Source: Pseudomonas sp. MWU16-30317
GTDB taxonomy: Bacteria; Pseudomonadota; Gammaproteobacteria; Pseudomonadales; Pseudomonadaceae
Assembly (NCBI RefSeq): GCF_020515695.1
Contig: NZ_JAIWJA010000002.1
Coordinates: 620,001-684,000, forward strand
Direction: 5' to 3'
DNA: 64,000 bases
Part shown: piece by piece, positions 26,824 to 36,603 of the stretch
Layout: the number at the start of each line of letters is the position of its first letter
How positions within the stretch are numbered: the first letter of the stretch is position 1
The notes under the pieces: generated by a model
What the model was told of the DNA's origin: nothing
What the model saw: only the letters and a program-made list of their open reading frames with translations
Databases searched by the model: none
Program-made: the position numbers and the translations under genes

Positions 26824-28616
26824 TGCAGTTGGCTCTCCAGGGGCCCGCCCAGCACTTTCAGGTATTCGAGCAGCGCCCACCGTTCCTGAGGCTGCAGCAA
26901 GCGGCCGATCACCCCGCGGCCACGGGGGCCATCACGGAATTCATGGCCGCTGTTGTGGTTACCGGTGATGCGCGTATCGAACAGGAAACCGCCAGGGAAG
27001 GCCTCGGTGCGATAGCCGACATGGGCCGGGTCGAACTCGAAGGTGCCGCGGTAGAAGGTACGGGCGCGTTCGTCCTGCGGCGACAGCAGCTGGTAGAGGG
27101 TGGGGACTGAGCCGTTGTGCAGAAACGGCGCGGTGGCCCAGGCGCCATCCAGTGGCCGGGCCTTGTAGGCGCGCTCCTCGCGTACACCGATGGGCAGGCC
27201 GAAGCCGTCCATGACCTTGCGCTGATCGGCGTCGATGCCTGCTTCGCGATAGGCGCGGTCCTCGACAAAGGCGGTCACGTAGGCCAGGCCCTTGGCCGAA
27301 GACAGCTGGCTGAGGTCCAGCGTCGGGTTGGCCGGGTACAGGTTGACATCCAGCTTGGCCAGCTCGGCCTTGTCCCATTGCAGGGCGCTGAGGTCGTAAC
27401 GATAGTCGGCGATGTTGTCGGCGGCGGTGGCATCGGTGCCGATGTAGTCCACGGGCAGGAGCTTGAGCGTTTGCACAGGCCGCGGTCCGCTGCGGTCCAG
27501 CGACGGTACGTGGCAGACGGCGCAGTTTTCCTGAAACAGCGCCCGGCCCTGGCTGGCCAATGGCAGGTCGATCTTGCCCAGCAGATCTTCGGGCCAGGTC
27601 GGCGGCTTGAGGCTTTGCAGGCTCTGCTCGATACGGTGCAGGTCGGCCAGGCGCACGCTGGAAGGGTATCGATCGTTGCCACGCAGTGGCTGGCCGTGAT
27701 CGTCGAAGAACTTCAAGGTGGCGCCCACGCCCAGCGACTCGCCGATATTGCGCGCCATGGGCTGCTGCGCCGAGCCGTTCCATTGCACCCAGTCGAACGT
27801 CCAGATATCCCACAACTCGGGGTAGTCGACCGGAGCGTTGGCGACGCGATAGTTGCTGGGTGAAATGGCGTCACCAAAGGTGGCGTTGGCGATACGTCCG
27901 AAGGCGTCGGTACGGCCCGGGCCTTCGAGCGTCGGGTAGAGGCCCCGGTGAGTGTCGTTCCAGGCGACCTTGAGGAAGGTGTCGAGGGAAACCTTGAAAT
28001 CCTTGCGCAGCTGCTCGTGCTCGGCCTCGTAGCGATCCTGCAGCACCGCATGGGCGAAGCGGTTGAATTTCCACGGCAGGTAGTAGGTGGCGGCCATGCT
28101 GGCGACCAGCGCCTGGCCAAAGGCACCACCGCGCAGGGTCGGCACGCTGGAAGGCAATACATGTTGCGCCGGGCCACCGTCGATGCGCAGCGCGGTACCT
28201 TTATAGCGCAGCTCGCCGGTATGGCAGGCAGCGCAGGTGATGTCCAGGTACTGCACAGGGTCGCTGGCATTCTGATGGCGGGTAAAGCCCACGGGCAGTT
28301 GTGCCGGGTTGCTGGCGCTCGGGGGATCGATCAGAAAGCCGAAGCGGCCCATATTCGCTGGGGCTGTAAAGCGCTCTGCGGAAAACGGCATTTCCAGCTG
28401 GGTGAACCAGTCGTAGTGCAGGCCCTTGATTTGCGTGCCTTGGGGGGTGAAGTAGTAGGCCTCGCGTTGCTCGGCGCTCCACTGCGGCAGGTAGCGGGTG
28501 CTTTCGGCGGGCTGCCAGGCCGGTAGATTGGGGTTGATGATGTAGTAGACCACCACACCGATGATCAGCACCACCAGCGCACCAAGCGCCAGGAGGACAC
28601 GCGAGATAACGTGCAA
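26820..28616 (-). CDS. Dihaem c-type cytochrome, RoxA/cytochrome-c-peroxidase-like
   Basis: 598 residues. An N-terminal membrane anchor (about 5-26) is followed by two haem-binding motifs, C-A-A-C-H (128-132) and C-A-V-C-H (365-369). The C-terminal F-L-H-N-G-S-V-P-T-L-Y-Q-L-L is typical of the dihaem peroxidase superfamily. It is far longer than bacterial cytochrome c peroxidases (about 330) and nearer the roughly 650-residue RoxA/RoxB oxygenases that cleave polyisoprene, but orthology is unproven. Start is TTG with AAGGAT eight bases upstream. It is the first gene of a two-gene operon with the catalase-like protein. Confidence 0.78.
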   Translation of the reverse strand: MHVISRVLLALGALVVLIIGVVVYYIINPNLPAWQPAESTRYLPQWSAEQREAYYFTPQGTQIKGLHYDWFTQLEMPFSAERFTAPANMGRFGFLIDPPSASNPAQLPVGFTRHQNASDPVQYLDITCAACHTGELRYKGTALRIDGGPAQHVLPSSVPTLRGGAFGQALVASMAATYYLPWKFNRFAHAVLQDRYEAEHEQLRKDFKVSLDTFLKVAWNDTHRGLYPTLEGPGRTDAFGRIANATFGDAISPSNYRVANAPVDYPELWDIWTFDWVQWNGSAQQPMARNIGESLGVGATLKFFDDHGQPLRGNDRYPSSVRLADLHRIEQSLQSLKPPTWPEDLLGKIDLPLASQGRALFQENCAVCHVPSLDRSGPRPVQTLKLLPVDYIGTDATAADNIADYRYDLSALQWDKAELAKLDVNLYPANPTLDLSQLSSAKGLAYVTAFVEDRAYREAGIDADQRKVMDGFGLPIGVREERAYKARPLDGAWATAPFLHNGSVPTLYQLLSPQDERARTFYRGTFEFDPAHVGYRTEAFPGGFLFDTRITGNHNSGHEFRDGPRGRGVIGRLLQPQERWALLEYLKVLGGPLESQLQ

Positions 28617-28823
28617 GTTCAGACATCCTTGTATGAGTCGAACTGCTGTTATGCCTCAGTGCTGTCGTAGTGGCAAGTCGCTATTTTCTGCTTTTTGCAG
28701 GTTTTTTTCCGACGCTGCTGTAGGGGGAGTCTGGTACCGGTTGCAATCGCCGCATTTACGGGCAGTGCGGGTTTCGGCCGTGGCGGCTTTTTTTAGCTCG
28801 GATGACCGCTCCGGCCGTGCATG

Positions 28824-28839
28824 GGTGGCCTTTGCCACC
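28824..28839. other. Perfect hairpin in the gap downstream of ygdR
   Basis: GGTGGC-CTTT-GCCACC forms a 6-bp stem, about 35 bases after the YgdR stop in the minus direction. No T-run follows. The rest of 28617-28871 shows no convincing gene; a 64-residue frame there has no protein-like features. Confidence 0.3.
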
Positions 28840-28871
28840 TCTGACGTCACCGGAGCTCCGTCACATCCGGA

Positions 28872-29087
28872 TCAATCTTCTTCTTTAACCGTGGCCACGT
28901 CGTCAGCGCGCACGCGCACCTTTTTGCCGGCCACATCGGTGAATTCATAGAAACCATCGGCGGTCTTGGTCTTGGGCATGTCCTTGGTGAGGTACTGGCT
29001 GCCGTTTTGCAGGGTCACCACGGTTTGGGTCGAGCAGCCGGCGAGGGCCAAGGTGGCGAGCAGGGCGGGGATCAGGTAGCGATTCAT
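28872..29087 (-). CDS. YgdI/YgdR (DUF903) family lipoprotein
   Basis: A 71-residue lipoprotein. The signal peptide ends with lipobox L-A-G-C (Cys18), then a small SH3-like domain with T-L-Q-N-G-S-Q-Y (about 25-32) and D-V-A-T-V-K near the C-terminus. Function unknown; the family is widespread in gammaproteobacterial envelopes. GGAG is ten bases upstream of the ATG. It is divergent from dps. Confidence 0.9.
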   Translation of the reverse strand: MNRYLIPALLATLALAGCSTQTVVTLQNGSQYLTKDMPKTKTADGFYEFTDVAGKKVRVRADDVATVKEED

Positions 29088-29340
29088 GAAGAGCTCCAGT
29101 GGGTAAATGTTTTTTCAAATGATTCGAGCCCGGCGCGCAGAAATAATTCTGTCAGCGGGTCATAGCGTCTCCGATGACCGGTCCAGCCCCGGTGGGGCAA
29201 GGGTCATAGCGCAAATTCATGCCCGTCATAGAAAAATCCGGCTGAACATTTTCACTCGGGCCGTGGTCGACTCTACAGACCGCGATGATCGTCTTGCGCG
29301 ATCACTCCCCATCATTTGTTCAAACGACTGGAGATCCACC

Positions 29341-29871
29341 ATGGCCGTCGCCAACGTTAAAAGTGAACTGAAAACCGTGTCCGCCGTAAAAAACAAAGCC
29401 GAGAAGGGCGAAGACGCACGCCTCTCGAACCAACCCGAAGTTGGCAAGGAACTCGCGGTGCTGCTGGCGGATGTATTCTCGCTGTACATCAAGACCAAGA
29501 ATTACCACTGGCACATGCACGGCTCGCATTTCCGCGACTACCACCTGTTGCTGGAAGAGCAAGCCACTCAGCTATATGCCATTACTGACGTAATCGCCGA
29601 GCGCGCCCGCAAGATCGGCCAGCCGAGCATTCGTTCGCTGGAGCAGATGGTACAGATCAAGCGTCTCGCCAGCAGCGAAGCCACTGACCTGAGCGCCGAG
29701 CAGATGCTCACCGAGCTTCACGAGGACAACCAGGCGCTGGCGGCCTTCATGCGCACCACCCACACCATTACCGACGAAGCCAACGACGTGTCCACCACCA
29801 GCCTGCTGGAAGAGTGGATCGACCAGGCTGAAGAGCGCGCGTGGTTCCTGGGTCAGACCGTAGGTATCTGA
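29341..29871 (+). CDS. dps: Dps-family ferritin-like DNA-protection protein
   Basis: 176 residues. The ferroxidase half-sites are visible: N-Y-H-W-H-M-H-G-S-H-F (about 59-69) and D-V-I-A-E-R-A-R-K-I-G (about 83-93). The N-terminus is Lys-rich and extended (A-V-K-N-K-A-E-K-G), possibly for DNA contact. Dps stores iron and protects DNA under oxidative stress and starvation. ATG chosen with GGAG about ten bases upstream. The 250-base leader holds two direct GGGTCATAGCG repeats (about 29158 and 29203), but no OxyR or Fur site could be assigned. A terminator follows. Confidence 0.93.
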   Translation: MAVANVKSELKTVSAVKNKAEKGEDARLSNQPEVGKELAVLLADVFSLYIKTKNYHWHMHGSHFRDYHLLLEEQATQLYAITDVIAERARKIGQPSIRSLEQMVQIKRLASSEATDLSAEQMLTELHEDNQALAAFMRTTHTITDEANDVSTTSLLEEWIDQAEERAWFLGQTVGI

Positions 29872-29896
29872 TCCGGTAGTTGCGTGATGACAAGAG

Positions 29897-29920
29897 CCCC
29901 ACTTTAGAGTGGGGTTTTTT
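29897..29920 (+). terminator. Intrinsic terminator after dps
   Basis: CCCCACT-TTAG-AGTGGGG followed by six T, 25 bases after the stop codon. Confidence 0.93.
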
Positions 29921-29942
29921 GTGCACGTTGTACGGGGATCTT

Positions 29943-30020
29943 TGCGGGCAAGCCTGGCTGCAACCCGTTTACGACTGAGGTTCGGCCAACGCTGTGCGAG
30001 CAAAGCTTGCTCGCGAGGGG
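29943..30020. repeat. REP-like element, AGCAAAGCTTGCTCGCGA type
   Basis: A GCGGGCAAGCCTGGCTGC half and a GAGCAAAGCTTGCTCGCGA half face each other between dps and the FIST-MCP gene. Related copies lie at 47931, 50213 and 59511. Confidence 0.6.
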
Positions 30021-30082
30021 GCCAGTGATCGCGGCGTAGCGGCACCGGACACCCTTCAGGTCATAAAACCCTGCATCAGTGC

Positions 30083-30109
30083 TTAAGCCCTGTCATGCAA
30101 GGTCGATAA
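30083..30109 (+). promoter_or_regulatory. Sigma-28 (FliA)-like promoter of the FIST-MCP gene
   Basis: TTAAGCCC, an 11-base spacer, then GTCGATAA. The enterobacterial FliA consensus is TAAAGTTT-N11-GCCGATAA, so seven of eight -10 bases match at exact spacing. It lies about 50 bases before the start codon. Confidence 0.6.
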
Positions 30110-30165
30110 AGAGGTCAATGGCCCGATTTTCGTCGGGCCGAACCTTTTCATCGTTGAGCATGGCC

Positions 30166-32196
30166 ATGAAGCTTTCAAATATTTTCAACAGCAGCAAAGC
30201 CTCATCCCAAGGCAGTACCAGCGTGGTGTGCAGCGCCGGCGAGCTGGAGCGCGAGCTGCAAGCGCTACGCTTCACGCCGGTGCTGGTCACCGGCTTCGTC
30301 TCGCCCCACGTCGACCTCGATCAGGTCGCGCGGCGCATCAAGCAACGCTTCCCCAGCGCCGTCATCAGCCTGTGCACCACCTCGGGCGAGCTGTGCAACG
30401 GCGCCAGCCAGCTCTATTGCTCCACCGGCGAGCGTTGGGACCGGCTGGTGCTGCAACTGTTCGACAGTAGCGTGATTGCCTCGGCCGAGGTGGTGATGGT
30501 GCCGCTCGAATGCGAAGACATCCGCAGTGGCGGCAAGCGCCTGGCCATGCGCGAACGTATCGCCAAGCTGGTCGGCCATATCAAACGCGTGCGCATTCAG
30601 ACGGCCATCGATCATCGCGACACCCTGGCCTATATCGTTTTCGACGGCTTGTCGGCCTCCGAATCGTTTTTCATGGAGGCGTTGTACGAGTCCGGCCGCT
30701 TCCCGTGCCTGTTCGTCGGTGGTTCGGCGGGTGGCAAGGGCGACTTCAAGCAGACCTTGATCCATGACGGCCAGCGCAGCTACGAGAATCACGCGCAGAT
30801 CGTCTTTATCAAGACCCCGGCCGACGTGCGCTTCGGGGTGTTCAAGAGCCAGAATTTCCAGGCATCGAGCCTGAGCTTCAACGTGCTGACGGCCTCGGTC
30901 GAGGACCGCACCATTCATCAGATCGTCGACGCCCAAGGCAATATCAAGACCATGGTGCAGGCCCTGTGCGAGGCCTTCAAATGCACGCCGGATGCTCTTG
31001 AGCGGCATCTGGCCGAATATTCGTTCGCCATCCGCGTAGGCGAGGAACTGTTCGTGCGATCCATCGCGCGCATCGACTACGACCGCCAGATGGTGCAGCT
31101 GTTCTGCGACGTGGCACCGGGTGAAGAGCTGGTAATGGTCAAGCGCACCCCGATCCGCGAGGCGACGCGCAGCGATTTCCAGCGCTTCTTGCAAGGCAAG
31201 GGTGGCAAGCCTGTGGCGGCGATCCTCAACGACTGCATCCTGCGCCGGCTCAACAACGACAAGGACCTGGGCAGCATGACCGGGATCTTCGGCGACGTGC
31301 CGCTGGCGGGTTTCTCGACCTTCGGCGAGATTCTGGGCCTTAACCTCAACCAGACGCTGACGGCGATTTTCTTCTTCCGGGTGCCCAAGGCGGCAAGCTT
31401 CGCCGACGAATACGTCGACAATTTCATTGCCCATTACGGCGAGTTCAAGGCGTTCTTCCTGCGCCGCCAGATCAAGAAACTGGCCGGCCTCAACCACGTG
31501 GTGGTCAAGCAGATCAGGGCGCTTAACGGCAAGGACTTCACCAGCTACCTGGATACCCAGGGCATGGATGAAAACGTGCTGCCGGTGTTCAACGGGTTGT
31601 CCGACCTGGGCCGGGTCCTGGCTCAGGCCAGCGAGCAACAGCAGGAGATTGCCGATCAACTGCAGCATTATTCGGGCGAACTGCATTTGTCGATGGACGA
31701 CCTGACCAGCACCATCGAGCGCCAGAGCAGCGTGGCGGCCGATGCCGGTGCCACCGTCGAGAGCCTGTCGGCGCAGGCCGGCGATACGGTCAACGGCGCG
31801 CGCGAACTGGCGCAATCGAGTTTGCGTATCCAGTCCATCGTCCAGGTCATTCAGCAGATTGCCGGGCAGACCAACCTGCTGGCGCTCAACGCGGCCATCG
31901 AAGCGGCGCGTGCCGGCGAGATGGGTCGGGGCTTTGCGGTGGTGGCCGACGAGGTGCGCAAGCTGGCGGAAATCACCCGCAAGAATGCCGGCGAGATCGG
32001 CGTCGATATCGACCTGCTGTCGAGTGAGATTCAACGGGTGGCGCAACAGATCGAGGATCAATCCACGGCCGTCGGCACCCTGCGCGAAATGCTCGACACC
32101 CTGGAGGACTCCAGTCGCCTGACCGGCGGTACGGCGCAACGGACCAAGGGCATCGCCGACACCCTGACAGGGCTGACGCACGGGGGCAGTCACTAG
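30166..32196 (+). CDS. FIST-domain soluble chemoreceptor (FIST-MCP fusion)
   Basis: 676 residues with no transmembrane helix or HAMP domain. The first approximately 360 residues form FIST N and C domains, with G-F-V-S-P-H-V-D (about 43-50), F-V-G-G-S-A-G-G-K near 185, and G-F-S-T-F-G-E-I near 385 in the C-part. A linker helix and an MCP signalling domain follow, with its tip [11 protein letters not shown] at about 564-574. FIST is proposed to sense small ligands such as amino acids, so this should be a cytoplasmic chemoreceptor. ATGs lie at 30160 and 30166; the latter is chosen, with GAG about seven bases upstream. Confidence 0.85.
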   Translation: MKLSNIFNSSKASSQGSTSVVCSAGELERELQALRFTPVLVTGFVSPHVDLDQVARRIKQRFPSAVISLCTTSGELCNGASQLYCSTGERWDRLVLQLFDSSVIASAEVVMVPLECEDIRSGGKRLAMRERIAKLVGHIKRVRIQTAIDHRDTLAYIVFDGLSASESFFMEALYESGRFPCLFVGGSAGGKGDFKQTLIHDGQRSYENHAQIVFIKTPADVRFGVFKSQNFQASSLSFNVLTASVEDRTIHQIVDAQGNIKTMVQALCEAFKCTPDALERHLAEYSFAIRVGEELFVRSIARIDYDRQMVQLFCDVAPGEELVMVKRTPIREATRSDFQRFLQGKGGKPVAAILNDCILRRLNNDKDLGSMTGIFGDVPLAGFSTFGEILGLNLNQTLTAIFFFRVPKAASFADEYVDNFIAHYGEFKAFFLRRQIKKLAGLNHVVVKQIRALNGKDFTSYLDTQGMDENVLPVFNGLSDLGRVLAQASEQQQEIADQLQHYSGELHLSMDDLTSTIERQSSVAADAGATVESLSAQAGDTVNGARELAQSSLRIQSIVQVIQQIAGQTNLLALNAAIEAARAGEMGRGFAVVADEVRKLAEITRKNAGEIGVDIDLLSSEIQRVAQQIEDQSTAVGTLREMLDTLEDSSRLTGGTAQRTKGIADTLTGLTHGGSH

Positions 32197-32231
32197 GAAG
32201 TGCATCGTCCGGCGCTGATGGGCAGCTACGC

Positions 32232-32258
32232 TCATGCAGCGTCGTGCGTTGCCGATAC
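32232..32258 (+). promoter_or_regulatory. Sigma-28 (FliA)-like promoter of the second chemoreceptor gene
   Basis: TCATGCAG, an 11-base spacer, then GCCGATAC, one base off the FliA -10 consensus. It lies in the 106-base gap between the two chemoreceptor genes, 45 bases before the ATG, so the second gene can be expressed alone. Confidence 0.6.
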
Positions 32259-32302
32259 ACCCTCTACCTGACAACAGTTTCAATCCTGCGGATATCCCCA
32301 GC

Positions 32303-34294
32303 ATGCTAAAAACAATACAAGCTCGCTATACCGCCACCTTCGTGGGTTTCGTCCTGCTGATCGCCGTGCTCACAGGCGTCGGCATCAACCTGTTCATCAC
32401 GCCCAGCCTCACTGCCACCGACGAGCGCCATCTGATCAACGAAGCGGGGCAGGTCAGCACCGTGATCAAGACCGAGCTGGCCAGGGTGCAAGCACAGCAA
32501 CGGGTCATCACCGAAACCGTGCCGCAATTGGACAGCGACAGCATCGACCGGCTGTTGCCGAGCATGGTCAACCAGTATGGCGAGCTGAAGGTGTTCGGCG
32601 GCGGCGTCTGGCCACTACCTGACAAACGTACCCCCGGCCGGGCCAAGCACAGCACCTTCTACCACCGCGATGCCAGTGGCAAGTTGATCGTCAACACCCA
32701 CTGGAACTCGCCTGAGTCCCTGAACTATTTCGAGCAGTCCTGGTACCTCGGTGGCCTCAAGACGCCTGCCGGGCAGTGCAACTGGGCTGCGGCCTATCGC
32801 GACGACGCCAGCCCCGAGCCGCGCACCAACTGCGCCATGGCCATCACCAAGGACGGCGCCGCCTATGGCGTGGCGACCATCGACGTGACCCTGGGTTTTT
32901 TCAACGATCTGATCGCCCAGAAAGAGCGGGAGATCCATGCCCAGCTGATGATCGTCGAGAGCGACGGCAAGGTGCTCAGCAACCAGCCGGAAATCCCGGG
33001 TAACAACGTGCTGAAGAACCTCAGCGACCTGGCTGGCCAGTACCCCTTTGCGGCAGCGCTGCAGAGTGCCCTGAAAACCCCCGCCAAGGCCGGCGCTACC
33101 CACACCACCTACACTGGCAGTGACGGCAAGGATTACAGCTTGTTCGTGCAGCCGCTCGAGGGCACCCCTTGGCTAATGGCAGTGGCGCAACCTACCGAGG
33201 TGCTGGCGGCGCTGAGCAGTAAGGTGCTGACGACTTTGGCCATGCTGCAGATCCCCATGGTGATCGTGATGCTGCTGGTGATCGTCTTCGCCCTCAGCCA
33301 GTTGATGAAGCGTCTGGCGGTGCTCAAGGCCAATATCGATACCTTGTCGGCGGGCGATGCCGACCTGACCAAGCGTATCGTCATCCGCGCCGAAGACGAG
33401 GTCGGTGCGGTGGGGCATTCGGTCAACCGCTTTATCGTCTACCTGCAAAAGATGATCACCGAGGTGTCCGAGTCGTCTTCGATGATCGCCGGTGGCATCG
33501 AGCAGTTGCGTGGTCAGTCCCATGGCACCAACCGGATTCTCACCCGGCACGCCAGCGAGACCGACCAGGCCGTTACCGCCATCACCGAAATGAGCTCTAC
33601 GGCCGAAGACGTGGCGCGTAACGCCGCGCAAACGGCGAGCATGACCCAGGTCGCCAACGAAAAGGCCCGTCACTCCAAGATCGTGGTCGAGGACGCGTCG
33701 AGCAGCGTGCGCGAGCTGATCACCGAAGTGGAGGAGGCTACCAGCAAGGTGCGGGCGATGGAGCAGGATGCCCAGCGCATCAACTCGGTGCTCGGGGTCA
33801 TCGGCGAAATCGCCGGGCAGACCAACCTGCTGGCGCTCAACGCCGCTATCGAGGCGGCGCGTGCCGGTGAACAAGGGCGCGGTTTTGCCGTGGTGGCCGA
33901 TGAGGTGCGAGCCTTGGCCGGGCGCACCCAGGCCAGCACTTCGGAAATCAACGAAATGCTCACCAAGCTGCAGCAAGGTGTAGGCGCTGCGGTGGTGGCG
34001 ATGGAGAACACCAAGGAGCGTTGCCAGGCGACGGTCGACAAAACCTCCAAAGTCAATGAAGGCCTGGACGGCATGGCCGAATCAGTGGTGCGCATCAATG
34101 ACCTCAGCACCCAGATCGCCACGGCAGCCGAGGAGCAGAGCGCAGTGAGTGAAGAGATCAACCGCAACATGGTGGCGGTGCGGCATATCGTCGAGGAGTT
34201 GGTGGCAGGGGGCGCTCAGAGTGAGCAAAGTACGGCGGCGCTGGCGGCTTCGAATGACAAGCTGATTGCGGTGGTGCGCAAGTTCAAGCTTTAA
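32303..34294 (+). CDS. Methyl-accepting chemotaxis protein, dCache-type sensor
   Basis: A 663-residue membrane receptor. TM1 at about 10-31 is followed by a roughly 280-residue periplasmic region with dCache-like pattern: Y-G-E-L-K-V-F near 90, W-Y-L-G-G-L near 147, and G-V-A-T-I-D-V-T-L near 190. Then TM2 (about 308-333), HAMP (about 334-388) and a signalling domain with tip at about 503-513 ([11 protein letters not shown]). The ligand cannot be named; the canonical amino-acid dCache signature was not confidently matched. It lies directly downstream of the FIST receptor. Confidence 0.9.
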   Translation: MLKTIQARYTATFVGFVLLIAVLTGVGINLFITPSLTATDERHLINEAGQVSTVIKTELARVQAQQRVITETVPQLDSDSIDRLLPSMVNQYGELKVFGGGVWPLPDKRTPGRAKHSTFYHRDASGKLIVNTHWNSPESLNYFEQSWYLGGLKTPAGQCNWAAAYRDDASPEPRTNCAMAITKDGAAYGVATIDVTLGFFNDLIAQKEREIHAQLMIVESDGKVLSNQPEIPGNNVLKNLSDLAGQYPFAAALQSALKTPAKAGATHTTYTGSDGKDYSLFVQPLEGTPWLMAVAQPTEVLAALSSKVLTTLAMLQIPMVIVMLLVIVFALSQLMKRLAVLKANIDTLSAGDADLTKRIVIRAEDEVGAVGHSVNRFIVYLQKMITEVSESSSMIAGGIEQLRGQSHGTNRILTRHASETDQAVTAITEMSSTAEDVARNAAQTASMTQVANEKARHSKIVVEDASSSVRELITEVEEATSKVRAMEQDAQRINSVLGVIGEIAGQTNLLALNAAIEAARAGEQGRGFAVVADEVRALAGRTQASTSEINEMLTKLQQGVGAAVVAMENTKERCQATVDKTSKVNEGLDGMAESVVRINDLSTQIATAAEEQSAVSEEINRNMVAVRHIVEELVAGGAQSEQSTAALAASNDKLIAVVRKFKL

Positions 34295-34327
34295 GCGCGC
34301 AGCTTAGCTGCGAGCTCAAAGCCTGCG

Positions 34328-34356
34328 GGCTGCAGGCTGCAGGCTGCAGCTTGCAG
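34328..34356. repeat. Short tandem GGCTGCAG repeat
   Basis: Three direct copies of GGCTGCAG followed by the degenerate CTTGCAG, between the convergent chemoreceptor and TIGR03915-like genes. Each unit contains the palindrome CTGCAG. Confidence 0.6.
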
Positions 34357-34357
34357 C

Positions 34358-35242
34358 TCAACCCTTGCCGCTGCGCTCAATACGTTTGCCTTGGCGGGCT
34401 CCGATCGCCCGGGCCTGGCCGTCTCGCTGTTTGCCGGTGCGGGCCTCGCTGATCAGGCCGGGGATCAATGCGCCTTCGGGCAGGTTCTTCCAGAATCGTG
34501 TCGGCAGGTGCCCCTGCATGACCTTGGGGTTCAATCGCGCGGGGTTGAAGATGTGGCTGTAGTAGGTCAGCCACAATTCGCCCTGTGGGTCCTCGGCACC
34601 CTGAGCCAACTGCTGCCATGGCGGTGGGCAGCGGCGCTCGTGGATGAGCTGGGTGCCATCGTAGTAGACGCCATCCTGCGGTGTTGCGATCAGCCAGCGC
34701 TTTTGCCCCATGCGCCCGATGAAGTGCTCGCTGGCGCTGGCCAGAATGTCGTGGGCAGGCTCGTGCCAGGCCACGTATTCGGGGCCAAGGGTTGCATGGG
34801 CAGAGTCCGCTCCCGTAGTGGGCTGTGGATCTGTGGGAGCTGACTCTGGCTGCGAAGGGGGCAACTCGATAAACCGCAAGAACGCATGCAGGTGATGGGA
34901 CTCCCTTGTCACCTGCTTGATACGCCGATGCAACTCACTGCCCAGTGCATCCCCCGCCAGCATGGCCGTGCGGTCGCCATGGCTGACACGCCAGAGCACT
35001 TCGTAAAGCAAACTCCAGCGCTGGTCGCCGCGATAGCGCGCTGCCGTCTGCAACAGCTCGATCAATGCCAGCGGGATGCGCGCCTGATAGGGCCCGGGCG
35101 TTGACGGCACCACCTCGTCGGTGGCGAACAGGTCGGCCACGGTGCTCCAGCTCACCTGGGCCGGATCGATCTGATGGCTTAGCAGCCAGCGTGCCTGCTG
35201 CCGCCAAGTGTCGAAGAGGTCATCGCAATCCAGGCTGATCAT
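34358..35242 (-). CDS. TIGR03915-family probable DNA-metabolism protein
   Basis: A 294-residue protein recognised by its partnership and pattern ([10 protein letters not shown] near 182, [13 protein letters not shown] near 232). This family is usually adjacent to the radical SAM family TIGR03916 and in some species fused to a uracil-DNA-glycosylase-like domain. Here no glycosylase motif is seen and the C-terminus is a basic tail (R-Q-G-K-R-I-E-R). The ATG overlaps the radical SAM stop (ATGA). Function inferred to be DNA repair or modification, supported by the LexA box ahead of the operon. Confidence 0.75.
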   Translation of the reverse strand: MISLDCDDLFDTWRQQARWLLSHQIDPAQVSWSTVADLFATDEVVPSTPGPYQARIPLALIELLQTAARYRGDQRWSLLYEVLWRVSHGDRTAMLAGDALGSELHRRIKQVTRESHHLHAFLRFIELPPSQPESAPTDPQPTTGADSAHATLGPEYVAWHEPAHDILASASEHFIGRMGQKRWLIATPQDGVYYDGTQLIHERRCPPPWQQLAQGAEDPQGELWLTYYSHIFNPARLNPKVMQGHLPTRFWKNLPEGALIPGLISEARTGKQRDGQARAIGARQGKRIERSGKG

Positions 35243-36459
35243 CCCCACAGCCCCAACTGCTGGGGCTGCGGGCGATCGCGCATCTGCTCGCGCAACAGGA
35301 TGGTGGAAGTTTCCGCCTGCTGCGGGTGATAGTCGCTGGTGATGAAAAATGGCTTGGCCTTGGCCAGGACGCAGCGCAGGCGGGTCAGGTCTTCGTAGCG
35401 AATTCGTCGCTGACGGCGCAATTCGACCAGGCGCTTGGTGGTGCGGATGCCGATGCCGGGAATCCGCGCGATCAGGGCCGGTTCGGCGCGATTGAGGTCC
35501 AGCGGGAAGACACTGCGGTTCTCCAGCGCCCATGCCAGTTTGGGGTCGATGTCCAGCGCCAGATCGCCCGGTCCGGCGAGCAACTCGTCGGCGCGGTAGC
35601 CGTAGCTGCGCAGCAGAAAGTCGGCCTGGTACAGACGGTGTTCGCGCAACAGCGGCGGGGCGGCCAGCGGCACGCTTTTCGGGCTGTTGGGGATGGGGCT
35701 GAAGGCCGAGTAATAGACCCGCTTCAAGCCGTAATTGCCATAGAGCGATTCGGCGCTGTGGAGGATGGTGCTGTCGTCGGTGAGGTCGGCGCCGACGATC
35801 ATCTGCGTACTTTGCCCTGCCGGCGTGAAACGGGGCGCGCGTGGCTCGTTGAGCACGGTCTGCTGGCCGGTGTAGATGGTGCCCATGGCCCGTTTGATCG
35901 AGCCCACGTCCTTTTCTGGCGCGAGAATCTGCAGGCTGGCATCCGTGGGGAGTTCGATATTGACGCTCAGGCGATCGGCATAGCGGCCGGCCTCCTCGAT
36001 CAGCAGCGGATCGGCCTCGGGAATGGTCTTGAGGTGGATATAACCGCGGAACTGGTGCTCCTCTCGCAGCAGTCTGGCCACGCGAATCAATTGCTCCATG
36101 GTGTAGTCCGCCGAGCGGATGATCCCGGAGCTGAGGAACAGCCCGCTGATGCAGTTACGCCGATAGAAGTCCACCGTCAGACGCACCACTTCCTCAGGCG
36201 TAAAGCGCGCTCGGGGTACATCGCTGGAGCGTCGGTTGACGCAGTATTGGCAGTCAAACAGGCAGAAGTTGGTCAGCAGGATTTTCAGCAACGACACACA
36301 GCGCCCATCCGGCGTATAGCTGTGACAGATGCCCATGCCATCGGTCGCGCCCAGCCCGGCCTTGCCTTCAGAGCTGCGCTTGGGTGCGCCGCTGCTGGCG
36401 CAGGAGGCATCGTACTTGGCGGCATCGGCGAGGATGCTGAGCTTGTCGATCAGCTGCAT
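35239..36459 (-). CDS. Radical SAM protein, putative DNA repair/modification (TIGR03916-like)
   Basis: 406 residues. The radical SAM cluster motif C-L-F-D-C-Q-Y-C (Cys66, Cys70, Cys73) sits in a TIM-barrel region (S-V-N-I-E-L-P and following). Extra Cys at 20, 45 and 54 precede it. A helix-hairpin-helix ([12 protein letters not shown], about 330-341) near the C-terminus should bind DNA. The family is annotated as putative DNA modification/repair and linked to UDG-like proteins; no reaction is established. It is first gene of the operon, 15 bases behind a LexA box. Confidence 0.85.
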   Translation of the reverse strand: MQLIDKLSILADAAKYDASCASSGAPKRSSEGKAGLGATDGMGICHSYTPDGRCVSLLKILLTNFCLFDCQYCVNRRSSDVPRARFTPEEVVRLTVDFYRRNCISGLFLSSGIIRSADYTMEQLIRVARLLREEHQFRGYIHLKTIPEADPLLIEEAGRYADRLSVNIELPTDASLQILAPEKDVGSIKRAMGTIYTGQQTVLNEPRAPRFTPAGQSTQMIVGADLTDDSTILHSAESLYGNYGLKRVYYSAFSPIPNSPKSVPLAAPPLLREHRLYQADFLLRSYGYRADELLAGPGDLALDIDPKLAWALENRSVFPLDLNRAEPALIARIPGIGIRTTKRLVELRRQRRIRYEDLTRLRCVLAKAKPFFITSDYHPQQAETSTILLREQMRDRPQPQQLGLWG

Positions 36460-36474
36460 GGGATTTTCCGTATA

Positions 36475-36490
36475 CTGTTTTTATGTACAG
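36475..36490. promoter_or_regulatory. LexA (SOS) box
   Basis: CTGT-TTTTATGT-ACAG matches the gammaproteobacterial LexA box CTGT-N8-ACAG at exact spacing with an A/T-rich core. The symmetry extends to TACTGT/ACAGTA. It is 15 bases upstream of the radical SAM start codon. Confidence 0.82.
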
Positions 36491-36603
36491 TACAGTATCG
36501 TTGTGGGCCCCACAACGCCTCTGGTCGGGAGTTGCCCCAGCGCTCGCCGATGCCTATAGTCCAGATGCCTGCAGCCCACGTCGATCAATACCCTGGACAG
36601 CCC

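Noticed and set aside
28656..28850. 64-residue minus-strand frame
   Set aside because: No ribosome site, no protein-like pattern, and it overlaps a hairpin downstream of the YgdR gene.
30265..32304. 679-residue minus-strand open frame
   Set aside because: Exactly antisense to the FIST-MCP gene, Leu/His/Gln-rich, with no domain or ribosome site.
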